DNA of 64,000 nucleotides from Ruegeria sp. THAF33 (GCF_009363615.1 NZ_CP045384.1:3222501-3286500); one strand, 5' to 3'. Shown: positions 28,173-37,752, numbered from the stretch's first letter. The notes: generated by a model from the sequence alone, not told the origin. A program made the numbers and translations.

Positions 28173-28832
28173 ATGAACGAACCCATGATCCAGTTGCTGG
28201 TCCTGGCCGGAATTGCCGTTTTCCTGATCCTGCGCCTCAAGAGCGTGTTGGGCACGCGTGAAGGTTTTGAGAAACCGCCTGTGCAGCAGCAGCCCGAAGC
28301 GCATAAGTCGCGCCGCGATTTCGAAGTGATCGAAGGCGGCCCGGATCATGACATCACAGACCATGTCCCGGAAGACAGCGAGCTGGCACAGACGCTGGCG
28401 GCGATGAAACGCGTTGAACCCGGTTTTTCCGTCACCGAGTTTGTTCAGGGTGCCCGCGGTGCCTATGAAATGATCGTGATGGGGTTTGAGAAGGGCAACC
28501 TGGACGAGATCCAGCCATTCCTGTCGGAAGAAGTTTTTGAATCCTTCGTTGCGGGCGTCGCCGCACGAGAAGATCAGGGCCTGACGATCGAGGCCGAGTT
28601 TATCGGTGTCCGAGAGACGACCCTGACGGATGTGAAATTCGACAAGGATACCAATCAGGCCGAGATCACTATGAAATTCGTGGGTGAACTGACATCGGTC
28701 GTGCGGGATCGCGGTGGCGATATCGTCGAAGGCAGCCCCAACACCGTGAAACGCCAAAAGGACAGCTGGACCTTTGCCCGTGTGATGGGCAAGGACGATC
28801 CGAACTGGCTGCTTGTTGCCACGGACGCATGA
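28173..28832 (+). CDS. TIM44-like domain membrane-anchored adaptor (TimA-type)
   Basis: The 219-residue protein has one N-terminal membrane segment (LLVLAGIAVFLILRL), a linker, and a C-terminal TIM44-like domain from about residue 75 (FSVTEFVQGARGAYEMIVMGFEKGNLDEIQPFL). In mitochondria TIM44 tethers Hsp70 to the inner-membrane translocase; bacterial TIM44-like proteins are thought to be membrane-associated adaptors. The start codon of mltA overlaps its stop, a conserved alphaproteobacterial neighbourhood. Confidence 0.87.
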   Translation: MNEPMIQLLVLAGIAVFLILRLKSVLGTREGFEKPPVQQQPEAHKSRRDFEVIEGGPDHDITDHVPEDSELAQTLAAMKRVEPGFSVTEFVQGARGAYEMIVMGFEKGNLDEIQPFLSEEVFESFVAGVAAREDQGLTIEAEFIGVRETTLTDVKFDKDTNQAEITMKFVGELTSVVRDRGGDIVEGSPNTVKRQKDSWTFARVMGKDDPNWLLVATDA

Positions 28833-29869
28833 TTGCCACGCTCCGGTCGCTTTTACTGGTGGGTGCAATGACCACTGCCAGCGCTGCCGGGGCCGAGGCA
28901 ACGCGATCCATTCTGTCGTTCGATGATCTGCGTGGCTGGGCCGAGGATGACCACGGTGCAGCCCTGTCAGTTTTTCTGAACACCTGCGGGGATCTGAAGG
29001 ATCCCGATTGGCGGGCCCTGTGCGGTGTGGCAAGAACCTATGATGCCGAAGCGGCACGGTCGTTCTTTGAGCTCTTTTTTCGCCCTGTTCTGGTCGAGGA
29101 TGGTGAGGATGCCCTGTTCACGGGGTATTTCGAACCCGAACTTGATGGTGCACGTACCCGGACGGATCGTTTCAAATACCCCATCTACAAAATGCCGCCC
29201 GAGGCCCGCGCTGAGGGGCCCTGGCTGAGCCGGCGAGAAATCCTGACCAGTGATGTCATGCAGGGCCGCGGGCTTGAGATTGCCTGGGTCGATGACCCTG
29301 TAGAGTTGTTTTTTCTGCAAATCCAGGGTTCGGGCCGCATTCGATTGCCGGATGGCGGCGCTTTGCGCGTCGGGTATGGCGGTGCGAACGGGCATCCCTA
29401 CAGGTCAATTGGCGTGGAACTGGTGCGGCGCGGCATTCTTGGCGCGCATGAGGTCAGCGCGCAGATGATCCGCGCCTGGGTGCGCAAGAACCCCGAGGCC
29501 GGCGCGGAATTGCTGCTCCACAACCCATCATACGTGTTTTTCCGCGAAGTTTCACGTGTCGCGCCCGAGCTTGGGCCGCTGGGCGCCATGAACCGATCTG
29601 TCACGACCATGCGCAGCATCGCGGCTGATCCGGCCTATACCCCGCTGGGTGCGCCGGTGTGGGTGGAAAAAGACGGCAAGGAACCGATCCGCCGCCTGAT
29701 GATTGCGCAGGATACGGGTGCGGCCATCAAAGGCGCGCAGCGGGCCGATATCTTTTTCGGAACGGGGGACGAAGCCGGTCAGGCCGCGGGCAAGCTGAAG
29801 GATCCTGGTCGGATGGTGCTGTTGCTGCCCATCCAGCGTGCCTATGCCCTGCTGCCGGATGAATTCTGA
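28829..29869 (+). CDS. mltA: Membrane-bound lytic murein transglycosylase A
   Basis: MltA cleaves the glycan strand of murein, forming 1,6-anhydromuropeptides. The 346-residue precursor starts with a signal peptide (LLLVGAMTTASAAGA). It has the MltA core with FTGYFEPELDGA and IQGSGRIRLPDGGALRVGYGG, and a C-terminal 3D domain with the catalytic-type aspartate in IAQDTGAAIKG followed by DIFFGTG. I see no lipobox cysteine, so it may be soluble in the periplasm instead of outer-membrane anchored. Confidence 0.93.
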   Translation: MIATLRSLLLVGAMTTASAAGAEATRSILSFDDLRGWAEDDHGAALSVFLNTCGDLKDPDWRALCGVARTYDAEAARSFFELFFRPVLVEDGEDALFTGYFEPELDGARTRTDRFKYPIYKMPPEARAEGPWLSRREILTSDVMQGRGLEIAWVDDPVELFFLQIQGSGRIRLPDGGALRVGYGGANGHPYRSIGVELVRRGILGAHEVSAQMIRAWVRKNPEAGAELLLHNPSYVFFREVSRVAPELGPLGAMNRSVTTMRSIAADPAYTPLGAPVWVEKDGKEPIRRLMIAQDTGAAIKGAQRADIFFGTGDEAGQAAGKLKDPGRMVLLLPIQRAYALLPDEF

Positions 29870-30456
29870 TGACCCGGCGCAAACTGACAAGCGAAGAGAT
29901 CGAGCTGTGGCGCAAGGTCGCCAAACAGGCCGAGAGGCTGCACCCCGAGATCCCGCAGACGATCCATCCGACCTCTTTGCCGAAACCCAAGCCCAAGAAA
30001 ACCCCGAAACCCCGTTTTCAGGCATTCGAACTTGGACAGACCCATCAGTCGAAACCGAAACCGAACGACCTGAAGCCCACGGTGACGGATGCGTTGCGCA
30101 ATGCACCGGTTCAGATGGACAACAAGGCCTTTGGCCGGATGAAGCGCGGCAAGCTGAAACCCGAAGGCAAGCTGGATCTGCACGGTATGCGGGTGGCTTC
30201 GGCCCATCCGACGTTGATCCGATTCATCCTGAGCGCGCAAGCACAGGGTAAGCGTCTGGTTTTGGTCGTGACCGGCAAAGGCAAGGATCGGGACGAGCCC
30301 GGTCCGATTCCGACGCCGCGAGGTGTTCTGCGAAATCAGGTTCCTCACTGGTTGTCGATCCCACCGCTGGCCCAGGCGGTGTTGCAGGTCACGCCGGCTC
30401 ATATAAGCCACGGCGGAGACGGGGCGTATTACGTGTATCTCAGGCGGGTGCGTTAA
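29869..30456 (+). CDS. Smr (MutS2 C-terminal-like) domain protein
   Basis: The 195-residue protein has a basic, proline-rich N-terminus (TSLPKPKPKKTPKPRFQAF) and a C-terminal Smr domain (about residues 100-195) with LDLHGM and VVTGKGK, the motifs linked to nuclease activity in Smr domains. Its start overlaps the mltA stop by 1 bp (TGATG). It ends tail-to-tail with an MFS gene, sharing TTAA. Substrate (RNA or branched DNA) is not known. Confidence 0.88.
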   Translation: MTRRKLTSEEIELWRKVAKQAERLHPEIPQTIHPTSLPKPKPKKTPKPRFQAFELGQTHQSKPKPNDLKPTVTDALRNAPVQMDNKAFGRMKRGKLKPEGKLDLHGMRVASAHPTLIRFILSAQAQGKRLVLVVTGKGKDRDEPGPIPTPRGVLRNQVPHWLSIPPLAQAVLQVTPAHISHGGDGAYYVYLRRVR

Positions 30457-31673
30457 AGGTCGCGACACGCGCGGGAAATACCGACCCAAACAAGGCTGCA
30501 TACCAGCACGAAGAACAGACCAATCCAGAAAAACTGAATGCTCAGCGGGATACCAAGGTCAATCAGAACGCCGGTCAGACCTGGGCCGATGGCTGACCCC
30601 AGTACCATGACAGCCGCAGCCAGCGCCTTGATGGCCCCGATATGCCGGGTCCCATAGAATTCTGCCCAGAACGCGCTGGGCAACGTGCTGTTCGCTCCGA
30701 CCGTCAGGCCAAGAAACACCAACCCGATCGTCGCGCCGCTGATTGATTCAGTCATGCCCAAAACCACAAACCCAACCGCCATCGGAAGCTGATAGAATGG
30801 CATGATGCGCGCAGTGCCCCATTTGTCCAATGCCCAGCCCGCAGCAAACATCGACAGCAGTGATACTCCGGTAAAGATCGGGAACAGAGCGACCAGTTGG
30901 ATATGCTGCCAGCCTTTGACCTCGGCGAAATAGACCTGATGGAAGAAAAACGCGGTGATGAATGCCGATGGCGCAAGCACGGCGGGCACCATGAACCAGA
31001 ACAAGGGGTCAAACAGCGCGTCGCGACGGCTCCAGTGGCGACCCTGCATCCCAATGGCAGAGGATTCGCTGGCAAGGCTTTGCGGTGTTCGTTCCTCGCG
31101 CAACAGCCGCATCAGAACGGGTATTCCCAAGGCAGTCATCCCTGCCGCGACCACCCACAGCCAACGCCAGTCCAGGTAAACCATGGCTGCAACAAAGATC
31201 AGGGGCAGCAGGGCCTCACCGATGGCATAGCCGATGGATGCAATGGAAAGCGCCTTGCCCCGCGTGACCGTAAACCACCGCGCCATGGCGACCGCGGCCA
31301 GATGTGTGCTCATCCCCTGACCCAGCAGGCGCAACAGAAAAATCACCACCGGCAACAGCAGAAGCCAGGTATTCAGCGCCATGGCAAGGGCGGCCAGGGC
31401 CAACCCAGCCAGAACCGCCGGACCCAGCACCCGGACGCGAAAGATATCCGTCAGCCCTCCGGCCCAAATCATCACGATGGCCGACAGGGTTGTGCCCAAT
31501 GTGTATAGCCCACCCCACGCACCGTGGCCGAGGCCGAATTCCGCGCGGATTTCACCGGCAAAGATCGAGATGAAGAATGTCTGCCCGAAGCTGGATAAAA
31601 ACGTCAGAAGAACGCCGGCGCCAAGCCAGGTGGCATTGTCCAGAAGATACCGACGCAGCTTGAACCGCGTCAC
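30453..31673 (-). CDS. MFS transporter
   Basis: The 406-residue protein has about 12 membrane segments. After the second helix comes an MFS-like loop GGLTDIFRVRVLGPAVL, and RLLGQGMSTHLAAVAMARWFTVTRGKALSI resembles the fourth and fifth helices of monocarboxylate or oxalate-formate type carriers. The substrate is unknown. Its first 4 bp overlap the end of the upstream lipoprotein hydrolase gene (31670), so the two are probably co-expressed. Confidence 0.85.
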   Translation of the reverse strand: MTRFKLRRYLLDNATWLGAGVLLTFLSSFGQTFFISIFAGEIRAEFGLGHGAWGGLYTLGTTLSAIVMIWAGGLTDIFRVRVLGPAVLAGLALAALAMALNTWLLLLPVVIFLLRLLGQGMSTHLAAVAMARWFTVTRGKALSIASIGYAIGEALLPLIFVAAMVYLDWRWLWVVAAGMTALGIPVLMRLLREERTPQSLASESSAIGMQGRHWSRRDALFDPLFWFMVPAVLAPSAFITAFFFHQVYFAEVKGWQHIQLVALFPIFTGVSLLSMFAAGWALDKWGTARIMPFYQLPMAVGFVVLGMTESISGATIGLVFLGLTVGANSTLPSAFWAEFYGTRHIGAIKALAAAVMVLGSAIGPGLTGVLIDLGIPLSIQFFWIGLFFVLVCSLVWVGISRACRDL

Positions 31674-32770
31674 GGAGTGGTAACCTGTGCCTGCCCAGTT
31701 TCCGTCAGAACAATTTCAGTGGCCCCGTCTGGATTGCGCTCGCTGGGTGGCACCAGAATATCAATGGTCGGTCGATCTTCCCGCCCGAAGGTATTGTTGA
31801 CACGCCGCAACGAGTTGAGGATCGACAATAAAGCCGGAGAGGTCGCGGCAACGAAATGCGAGGATGCCGCGTCACTGTTGAAAGCAGTCGTGTCGATCAC
31901 GCTGATCGGGAATTCCTCGAGCGAGTCAACCGAACTGATGTTCCCCAACCGCTGGCCCTCATCCGTGCCACGCAAACGGCCCGAGATGTTCAGGATCTTG
32001 TCCTTTTGCGACACCATTACGATGAACGGATCGGGGGGGTTGTCGATACGTTTCATCTGCGAGCGAAACAGATCAAGATCAAGGTCAGGCGAGATCAGAA
32101 CGACCCCTTCGATGTTTCGCTTGGCCCAGCCGGGTTCCTGCAATTCGGTTTGCCGCATCATCTCCATCGTCAACGCGCCGCCCATGGAATGCGCGACCAG
32201 AATAACGCGTTTGACACCCATGGCTTTCAGTTCGCGGATGGTCTGTTCCAACCCGTCGCGGGCGAACAGCATACTGTCCAGATCATAGGCATATCCATAG
32301 CCCGTCGCGCGGCTGGGCCAGGAATACACCAGCGTTGATCCGGGGAGGCCGATGTCATGTGTCAGCTGCGCCGCGCGGAAGATCGTTTCGGTCTGGGTCG
32401 AATTGTAGCCGTGCACAAAGATAGTGACGTCATCCTGTCCTCGCAGGTGTTTGCGCAGCCCCTGCGGTCCATCCAACTCGGTCACGTCTGCCAGAACGAA
32501 TTCTTTCCGCGGATTCGGGTTCGCGTAGGAGAAGCGGAGCGTACCCGGAGTATGCGTGGGTGGAATAGAAACCGTCGTTTCCAGGAACCTGAGCGTTTCA
32601 CCGCGTCGGAATCCATAGGAGCCATCGGCCTCACGCGCGCGGGTCGTGCTTGCGAAGATGGTTTCAGGTTTTCCGATGTTCACGGCACCGGGCACGACCT
32701 CGGACACCGTCCGGTCGACACAGGCGCTGAGCGAAAGGGATATGAACAGAATGACGAAGTATCGCAGCAC
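31670..32770 (-). CDS. DUF900-type alpha/beta hydrolase lipoprotein
   Basis: Starting at the GTG at 32770, the product begins with a lipoprotein signal (LRYFVILFISLSLSAC, cysteine near residue 17). Residues about 110-340 are a DUF900 alpha/beta hydrolase with FVHGYNST, the nucleophile elbow VAHSMGGAL and a late Asp/His region. A GTG at 32800 is an alternative start, but it would push the hydrophobic signal inward. It is likely an esterase on the periplasmic face; the substrate is unknown. It overlaps the downstream MFS gene by 4 bp. Confidence 0.82.
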   Translation of the reverse strand: MLRYFVILFISLSLSACVDRTVSEVVPGAVNIGKPETIFASTTRAREADGSYGFRRGETLRFLETTVSIPPTHTPGTLRFSYANPNPRKEFVLADVTELDGPQGLRKHLRGQDDVTIFVHGYNSTQTETIFRAAQLTHDIGLPGSTLVYSWPSRATGYGYAYDLDSMLFARDGLEQTIRELKAMGVKRVILVAHSMGGALTMEMMRQTELQEPGWAKRNIEGVVLISPDLDLDLFRSQMKRIDNPPDPFIVMVSQKDKILNISGRLRGTDEGQRLGNISSVDSLEEFPISVIDTTAFNSDAASSHFVAATSPALLSILNSLRRVNNTFGREDRPTIDILVPPSERNPDGATEIVLTETGQAQVTTP

Positions 32771-32868
32771 GGGCCAGACCTCGGGGTGACTTGTGCACAC
32801 GCTAGCCTATTCCTGCGCGACGTCCAGCATGGCAAGACCAAAACAACGGCAAAAAACGGCTGGCCGTG

Positions 32869-34176
32869 TTACAAAACGTAACGGCTCAGATCAGAGGACT
32901 TGGTCAATTCACCAAGATTGTCGCTGACAAACTGTGCATCAACGGTGATCTCCGAACCGGCTTTGTCCGGTGCAGCGAAGGACAGTTCTTCGAAAACCCG
33001 CTCCATGACCGTGTAAAGCCGCCGCGCGCCGATGTTTTCGATACTCTGGTTCACGTCAGCCGCAATCTTCGCCAATGCCGCGATGCCGTCTTCGGTAAAG
33101 CTGACGGTCACGTCTTCGGTGCCCATCAACGCCGTGTATTGCAAGGTCAGGGCATTGTCGGTTTCGGTCAGGATGCGCACGAAGTCTTCTTCGGTCAGGG
33201 CGCGCAGTTCAACGCGGATCGGCAGGCGCCCCTGCAATTCCGGCAACAGATCCGACGGTTTGGCGATGTGAAACGCACCCGAGGCGATGAACAGGATATG
33301 ATCCGTTTTGACTGGGCCGTGCTTGGTGCTGACGGTGGTTCCCTCGATCAAGGGCAGAAGGTCGCGCTGCACGCCTTCGCGGCTGACATCGCCGCCGCGT
33401 GCGTCAGAGCGGGCGCAGACCTTGTCGATCTCATCCAGAAATACGATGCCGTTCTGTTCGACGGATTCCAGCGCGGTGCGGGTGACGGTTTCGTCATCCA
33501 GCAGCTTGTCGGCCTCTTCCCCGATAAGCGCATCATAGCTTTCGGCGACGGTCATGCGTTTCTTGACGGTCCGCCCGCCAAAGGCCTTGCCGAAAATGTC
33601 GCCCAGATTCATCATGCCCATCTGACCGCCCGGCTGCCCCGGAATGTCGAACATCGGCATCGGGTTCGAGGTGTCGGACAGTTCCAGCTCGATCACCGTG
33701 TCGTCCAGTTCGCCGGCTTTCAGCTTTTTGCGGAACATCTCGCGCGTGCCTTCGCGCGCATCTGCGCCTGCAATGGCTTCGATCACCCGATCTTCGGCGG
33801 CCTGATGGGCCTTGGCCTTGACGTCTTCGCGCATGAACTCGCGGGTTTGCAGGATGGCCGCATCTGCCAGATCGCGCACGATCTGTTCCACGTCACGACC
33901 GACATATCCGACTTCGGTGAACTTGGTGGCCTCGACCTTTATAAACGGCGCGCGGGCCAGTTTTGCCAGGCGGCGGCTGATTTCGGTCTTGCCAACGCCG
34001 GTGGGGCCGATCATCAGGATGTTCTTGGGATAGACTTCTTCCCGGATGTCGTCCGGCAATTGCTTGCGGCGCCAGCGATTGCGCAGGGCGACGGCCACGG
34101 CGCGCTTGGCGTCCTTCTGCCCGATGATGAAGCGATCCAGTTCCGAGACAATCTCGCGCGGGGTCAGGTCGGTCAA
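32869..34176 (-). CDS. hslU: ATP-dependent protease ATPase subunit HslU
   Basis: HslU (ClpY) unfolds substrates for the HslV peptidase. The 435-residue AAA+ protein has Walker [11 protein letters not shown], an I domain in the middle, Walker B FLDEIDKV and the C-terminal LSRYVL that docks into HslV. The start is TTG at 34176 with AAAGGA 7 nt upstream. Its hslV partner is 1.4 kb upstream, separated by an opposing MFS gene. Confidence 0.96.
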   Translation of the reverse strand: MTDLTPREIVSELDRFIIGQKDAKRAVAVALRNRWRRKQLPDDIREEVYPKNILMIGPTGVGKTEISRRLAKLARAPFIKVEATKFTEVGYVGRDVEQIVRDLADAAILQTREFMREDVKAKAHQAAEDRVIEAIAGADAREGTREMFRKKLKAGELDDTVIELELSDTSNPMPMFDIPGQPGGQMGMMNLGDIFGKAFGGRTVKKRMTVAESYDALIGEEADKLLDDETVTRTALESVEQNGIVFLDEIDKVCARSDARGGDVSREGVQRDLLPLIEGTTVSTKHGPVKTDHILFIASGAFHIAKPSDLLPELQGRLPIRVELRALTEEDFVRILTETDNALTLQYTALMGTEDVTVSFTEDGIAALAKIAADVNQSIENIGARRLYTVMERVFEELSFAAPDKAGSEITVDAQFVSDNLGELTKSSDLSRYVL

Positions 34177-34368
34177 AGGGCAGTCCTTTCGGTCGGCATT
34201 TGTGTCATGCGGCTTAGGTAATCACCGCGCGGGCGAAAACAACCAAGCCTGTATTCATGGCCGCGTTGGTTAGCAATGCCGGCTCAGGTTTGCAAATGCT
34301 TTGCTTGGGGAATGCGCGAACCCTCTGCTACAGTGATTTCAAGGGTTTGAGGGTCAGGAGCGTAAGAC

Positions 34369-35610
34369 ATGACAAATATTGCCAAGATTACCCTTCTGTT
34401 TGTGGTGTTTGTGGATCTGATCGGACAGGGGTTGGTCTTTCCCATCATCAACTCGCTGATCATGGAAACGAAATCCGGGTTTCTGCCCGAAAACACGCCC
34501 GAGGGGCGCAGGCATTTCTATTACGGCCTTGTGATCGGGTGCTTTTTCCTGTCGTGGTTTCTGGGCGTTGTCTATGTTTCGAAAGTATCGGATTCGATCG
34601 GGCGCAAGAACGCTTTGCTGGTGTGTCTGGGCGGTGCTCTGGCCGGGTATGCCCTGACCATTGCCGCGCTTTATCTCAACAGCCTTCTTCTGCTGATCGT
34701 CGGGCGTTCGATCACCGGGTTCACAGCGGGCAACCAACCCATTGCGCAAGCGGCGATGATCGACGGCAGCACCGACGCGACAGACCGGGACCGGAACATG
34801 GGCTATATCGTGACGGGCGTCAGCTTTGGCCTTGTGGGCGGGCCGATCATCGGCGCGGTCTTGTCTGACGCCGCCCTGCTGGGCGGCTTCGCCACGCTGA
34901 GAACGCCCTTTTACGGCGCATTTGTCCTTGTGCTGATTGCAATCTTTCTGGTCCTGTTTTTCTTTCAGGATACCCGAACGGATCGTGCGCCCTTTGTTTT
35001 CCGCCCCCGTGACATAACAGACAGCCTGATGGCAGTGCGTAGTCATCCGATGGTGTTGAAGATCCTGCCGGTCTATTCGTTCTTCATGATCGCCAATGTC
35101 ACCTTCTACGTCTTTGTCGACAATTTCCTGACCAGCGCCTTCGGATACGGAGTCATCGGCGGCAGTATGGCGATGGTCGTCATCGGTGTGGCGCTGGCCT
35201 TCTCCAGCACGTTCCTGGTGAAACCCGCGCAAGAGAAATTCAGCAAACATGCGATAATCCACACGTCACTCATCGTCATGGTGATCTGCGGTTTCGCGTT
35301 CGCCTTCAGCCCAAGCGGCGTGGTCAGTTATGTGCCGGTCTTTTTCTTCTATTTCCTGTTCGGAATCGCCTACCCCACCATGCTTGGGCTGTTCTCTTCC
35401 AGCGTCAGCGAAGCGGATCAGGGCTGGGTCATGGGTGTGACCACTGCCGTGTTCTGCCTTGCGGGCGGGATCATGTCGCTGATCGGGGGCGGATTGATGA
35501 GCATCGATATCCGCGTGCCCTACTACATCGTGATCATCGCAGCGATCATTGGCCTGATCGGCATGCATCGCCGCTGGAAAGGCAAGGAGATTTCGGCGCT
35601 GTTAGCCTGA
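34369..35610 (+). CDS. MFS transporter, TCR/Tet-like
   Basis: The 413-residue protein has about 12 membrane segments. The helix 2-3 loop [20 protein letters not shown] resembles the MFS signature GxLxDRxGRR, and [22 protein letters not shown] resembles the fourth-fifth helix region of DHA1/Tet efflux proteins. Export of a drug-like compound is possible but unproved. It lies antisense between hslU and hslV and its stop overlaps the hslV stop by 9 bp. Confidence 0.85.
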   Translation: MTNIAKITLLFVVFVDLIGQGLVFPIINSLIMETKSGFLPENTPEGRRHFYYGLVIGCFFLSWFLGVVYVSKVSDSIGRKNALLVCLGGALAGYALTIAALYLNSLLLLIVGRSITGFTAGNQPIAQAAMIDGSTDATDRDRNMGYIVTGVSFGLVGGPIIGAVLSDAALLGGFATLRTPFYGAFVLVLIAIFLVLFFFQDTRTDRAPFVFRPRDITDSLMAVRSHPMVLKILPVYSFFMIANVTFYVFVDNFLTSAFGYGVIGGSMAMVVIGVALAFSSTFLVKPAQEKFSKHAIIHTSLIVMVICGFAFAFSPSGVVSYVPVFFFYFLFGIAYPTMLGLFSSSVSEADQGWVMGVTTAVFCLAGGIMSLIGGGLMSIDIRVPYYIVIIAAIIGLIGMHRRWKGKEISALLA

Positions 35611-36159
35611 GATCGTCTCAACCGTCAGATTACCATTGGTATAGACACAGATATCGGCCGCGATGGCCATTGCCTGACGCGCGACCTCTTCCGCCGACTT
35701 GTCACTGTCCATCATCGCGCGGGCAGCGGCCAGGGCAAAATTGCCCCCGGATCCGATGGCAGCCACGTTGTGTTCAGGTTCCAGCACGTCACCCGCCCCG
35801 GTGATCACGAACATGTCCTTGCCGTCCGTGACGATCAGCATCGCTTCGAGCTTTTGCAGGTATTTGTCGGTACGCCAGTCTTTGGCCAATTCCACAGAAG
35901 CACGGGCAAGTTGGCCCGGTGTCGCCTCGAGCTTGGCCTCCAGCCGTTCCAGCAAGGTGAAGGCGTCTGCCGTCGACCCGGCAAAGCCGGCGACAACTTC
36001 GGACCCTCCGGGGGACAGGCGACGCACCTTGCGGGCCGTGCCCTTGATCACGGTTTGACCAAGGCTGACCTGCCCATCACCGGCTATGACGATCTGACCA
36101 TCCTTCTTGACGCCAATGATCGTCGTGCCGTGCCAACCGGGAAAGTCGTTGTCTGCCAT
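35602..36159 (-). CDS. hslV: ATP-dependent protease peptidase subunit HslV
   Basis: HslV is the threonine peptidase of HslUV. The 185-residue protein has a short N-terminal extension ([11 protein letters not shown]) before [23 protein letters not shown], so the catalytic Thr12 must be exposed by removing 11 residues rather than Met alone. [14 protein letters not shown] is conserved. Confidence 0.96.
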   Translation of the reverse strand: MADNDFPGWHGTTIIGVKKDGQIVIAGDGQVSLGQTVIKGTARKVRRLSPGGSEVVAGFAGSTADAFTLLERLEAKLEATPGQLARASVELAKDWRTDKYLQKLEAMLIVTDGKDMFVITGAGDVLEPEHNVAAIGSGGNFALAAARAMMDSDKSAEEVARQAMAIAADICVYTNGNLTVETISG

Positions 36160-36183
36160 GATCGTCTCCGTTTTCGCTGGCGG

Positions 36184-36214
36184 TATATATGGGCTGGGTC
36201 GCAGGTTGGCGCAA
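36184..36214 (-). promoter_or_regulatory. Candidate heat-shock-type promoter for hslV
   Basis: On the minus strand TTGCGCC (36214-36208) and CCCATATATA (36193-36184) are separated by 14 nt. This loosely resembles an RpoH promoter (CTTGAA / CCCATnT). The -35 match is weak. Confidence 0.3.
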
Positions 36215-36356
36215 CCCGTTCTTCAATTGCCTAAAAGATATGCAAAAAACGCATTCCGGGGTTACCAGACCAGCAATTGTGAGTCCGGGCATGCAGGACT
36301 ACATGGGGCTTACAACCGACAACGGGTCGGCTGTTTCTTCACAAAGGACCGCGCAC

Positions 36357-36551
36357 ATGGCAACCACAGCTAACATTCATGCGCCGCTCGGAGCAGCTAC
36401 CATCCTGCACGTAGTGGACGCGTTCACCAATGTCGTCAACACCGTTGTCGAATGGAAAGAATCCCGCAAAACCCGCAAACTCCTGTCGGAACTCAGCGAC
36501 GCCCAGCTTGACGATATCGGCCTGAGCCGCGCAGACATCGCCGATCTCTGA
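36357..36551 (+). CDS. DUF1127 small protein
   Basis: The 64-residue protein ends with the DUF1127 motif RKTRKLLSELSDAQLDDIGLSRADI. The ATG at 36357 is supported by AAAGGA 9 nt upstream; a longer open frame from 36189 has no such support. Small DUF1127 proteins occur in many copies in alphaproteobacteria, and some have been linked to RNA or phosphate metabolism. The leader contains a hairpin (CCGAC 36316-36320, GTCGG 36326-36330), and a strong terminator follows the gene. Confidence 0.85.
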   Translation: MATTANIHAPLGAATILHVVDAFTNVVNTVVEWKESRKTRKLLSELSDAQLDDIGLSRADIADL

Positions 36552-36578
36552 TGTTCCCGCAGATCAGCAACTCGAGAC

Positions 36579-36609
36579 AGCCGCACGGATTTCCGAGCGG
36601 CTTTTTCTT
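36579..36609 (+). terminator. Rho-independent terminator after the DUF1127 gene
   Basis: AGCCGC (36579-36584) pairs with GCGGCT (36597-36602), with an inner CGG/CCG extension, and a T-rich tail (TTTTCTTT) follows. It fits an intrinsic terminator on the plus strand. Confidence 0.8.
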
Positions 36610-36612
36610 TGT

Positions 36613-36975
36613 TCAGCCCTGAACGTATTTTCCAGCAAGATCAGGCAGAAACGCCTCGATCGCCGCAGTTGCAACCACGTGCCGCGTTCCCGCTTCTTCG
36701 TCGACAACGTCAAGCCCACCTTTGACTGCGCGAACCTCGGCCCTGCCCCGCGGCAGATCCGAGGCAACCAGATCGCAATCCACCTGTTCAGGATCCTGCA
36801 CGCCGATCGTGACGCTGACGCGCATTTCGGAATGGTCGATCCCCAGCTTTGAAAACAACGTGATGGATGAATGGTGCAAAGCATCCTGCACCGCGCGGCG
36901 GGCTGCCTTGGTATAGTCCTGGCCGTACAGATCGTTACCTGTTCCCATCTCCAGAATGATGCGTTTTTCGCTCAT
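36613..36975 (-). CDS. Lin0512 family protein, copy 1
   Basis: The 120-residue protein belongs to the Lin0512 family of unknown function. It contains RIILEMGTGNDLYGQDYTKAA, a helix AARRAVQDALHHSSI and a C-terminal KGGLDVVDE. It shares this layout with its upstream neighbour (LVEFGMGTSLRRMDYTQAS, RAIKDALWHNSV, KGGLDIAKP), so the two are tandem paralogues that may form a hetero-oligomer. Its start overlaps the neighbour's stop (ATGA). Confidence 0.85.
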   Translation of the reverse strand: MSEKRIILEMGTGNDLYGQDYTKAARRAVQDALHHSSITLFSKLGIDHSEMRVSVTIGVQDPEQVDCDLVASDLPRGRAEVRAVKGGLDVVDEEAGTRHVVATAAIEAFLPDLAGKYVQG

Positions 36976-37322
36976 TGCGCGGGCTCCATGTCGAAGGAAA
37001 CGATCAGGGCGGCGTTGGCGATGACCGTGTGCCCGTCACTGTGGGGTTTTGCGATGTCCAGCCCGCCTTTGGTGACAGTAATGTTGGGATGACCATAGGG
37101 AAAGACAGCCTTCAACGCTTCGGTGTCCACCTGATCCGGCTGCTGAACCCCTATTTCGGCATCAATGATCATCGCCTCTTTCGGAAACCCGAACAGTTCC
37201 GCGATGTTGACCGAGTTGTGCCAAAGCGCATCCTTGATCGCCCGCAGTGACGCCTGAGTATAGTCCATCCGGCGCAGGGATGTGCCCATCCCGAATTCCA
37301 CAAGGACCCGCGTTTTTGCCAT
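36972..37322 (-). CDS. Lin0512 family protein, copy 2
   Basis: The 116-residue protein is a paralogue of the gene just downstream. The start ATG at 37322 (MAKTRVLVEFGMGTS) is preceded by GGAG at 7 nt; the upstream TTG at 37343 is less likely. Conserved points include the paired MGT and MDYT residues and VTKGGLDIA. There is no signal peptide or membrane segment. A terminator separates it from trxA, so it should have its own promoter. Confidence 0.85.
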   Translation of the reverse strand: MAKTRVLVEFGMGTSLRRMDYTQASLRAIKDALWHNSVNIAELFGFPKEAMIIDAEIGVQQPDQVDTEALKAVFPYGHPNITVTKGGLDIAKPHSDGHTVIANAALIVSFDMEPAQ

Positions 37323-37348
37323 TGGTGTCTCCGATGTCTTCAATAGAA

Positions 37349-37373
37349 AAGGCGCCCCGATCTGAGGCGCCTT
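37349..37373 (-). terminator. Intrinsic terminator after trxA
   Basis: A perfect 8-bp stem, AAGGCGCC (37349-37356) with GGCGCCTT (37366-37373), has a 9-nt loop. Read on the minus strand it ends GGCGCCTTTTCTATT, giving a T-tract after the stem, as expected for the trxA transcript. Confidence 0.8.
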
Positions 37374-37396
37374 CGAGATAATCTGTTAGAACCAGA

Positions 37397-37717
37397 TCAG
37401 ATGGATTCGTCGATCCAGCTTTGCAGGGCGGCTTTGGGCGCCGCGCCCGCGCGGTTGGAAACGACCTGACCGTCCTTGAAGATGAACAGCGCGGGGATGC
37501 CACGTACACCCATGGCGGCGGCTGAGTTCGGGTTGCTGTCCACATCGACCTTGGCGATTTTGACTTTGTCGCCATACTCGGCCGCCAGCTCTTCCAGCGC
37601 AGGGCCGATTTGCTTGCAGGGGCCGCACCATTCGGCCCAGAAATCCACGACCACGGGAACGGTCGAATTCTTGACTTCGGCGTCAAAGGTGTCGTCGGTA
37701 ACGGCTACGGTCGACAT
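37397..37717 (-). CDS. trxA: Thioredoxin
   Basis: The 106-residue cytoplasmic thioredoxin has the active site WCGPCKQ and the cis-proline region [13 protein letters not shown]. It reduces disulfides in ribonucleotide reductase, PAPS reductase and methionine sulfoxide reductases. It lies downstream of addA and appears to have its own promoter across the addA end and a strong terminator after it. Confidence 0.97.
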   Translation of the reverse strand: MSTVAVTDDTFDAEVKNSTVPVVVDFWAEWCGPCKQIGPALEELAAEYGDKVKIAKVDVDSNPNSAAAMGVRGIPALFIFKDGQVVSNRAGAAPKAALQSWIDESI

Positions 37718-37752
37718 ATTCTGTCTCCTGAATGGGGTAAACTTGGGAACAG

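Noticed and set aside
29549..29558. Partial parS (GTTTCACGTG) within mltA
   Set aside because: It is a half-site match only, with no symmetric arm; likely chance.
32866..34221. Open frame (about 450 codons) antisense to hslU
   Set aside because: HslU motifs are complete on the opposite strand; the antisense product is low-complexity and unrecognisable.
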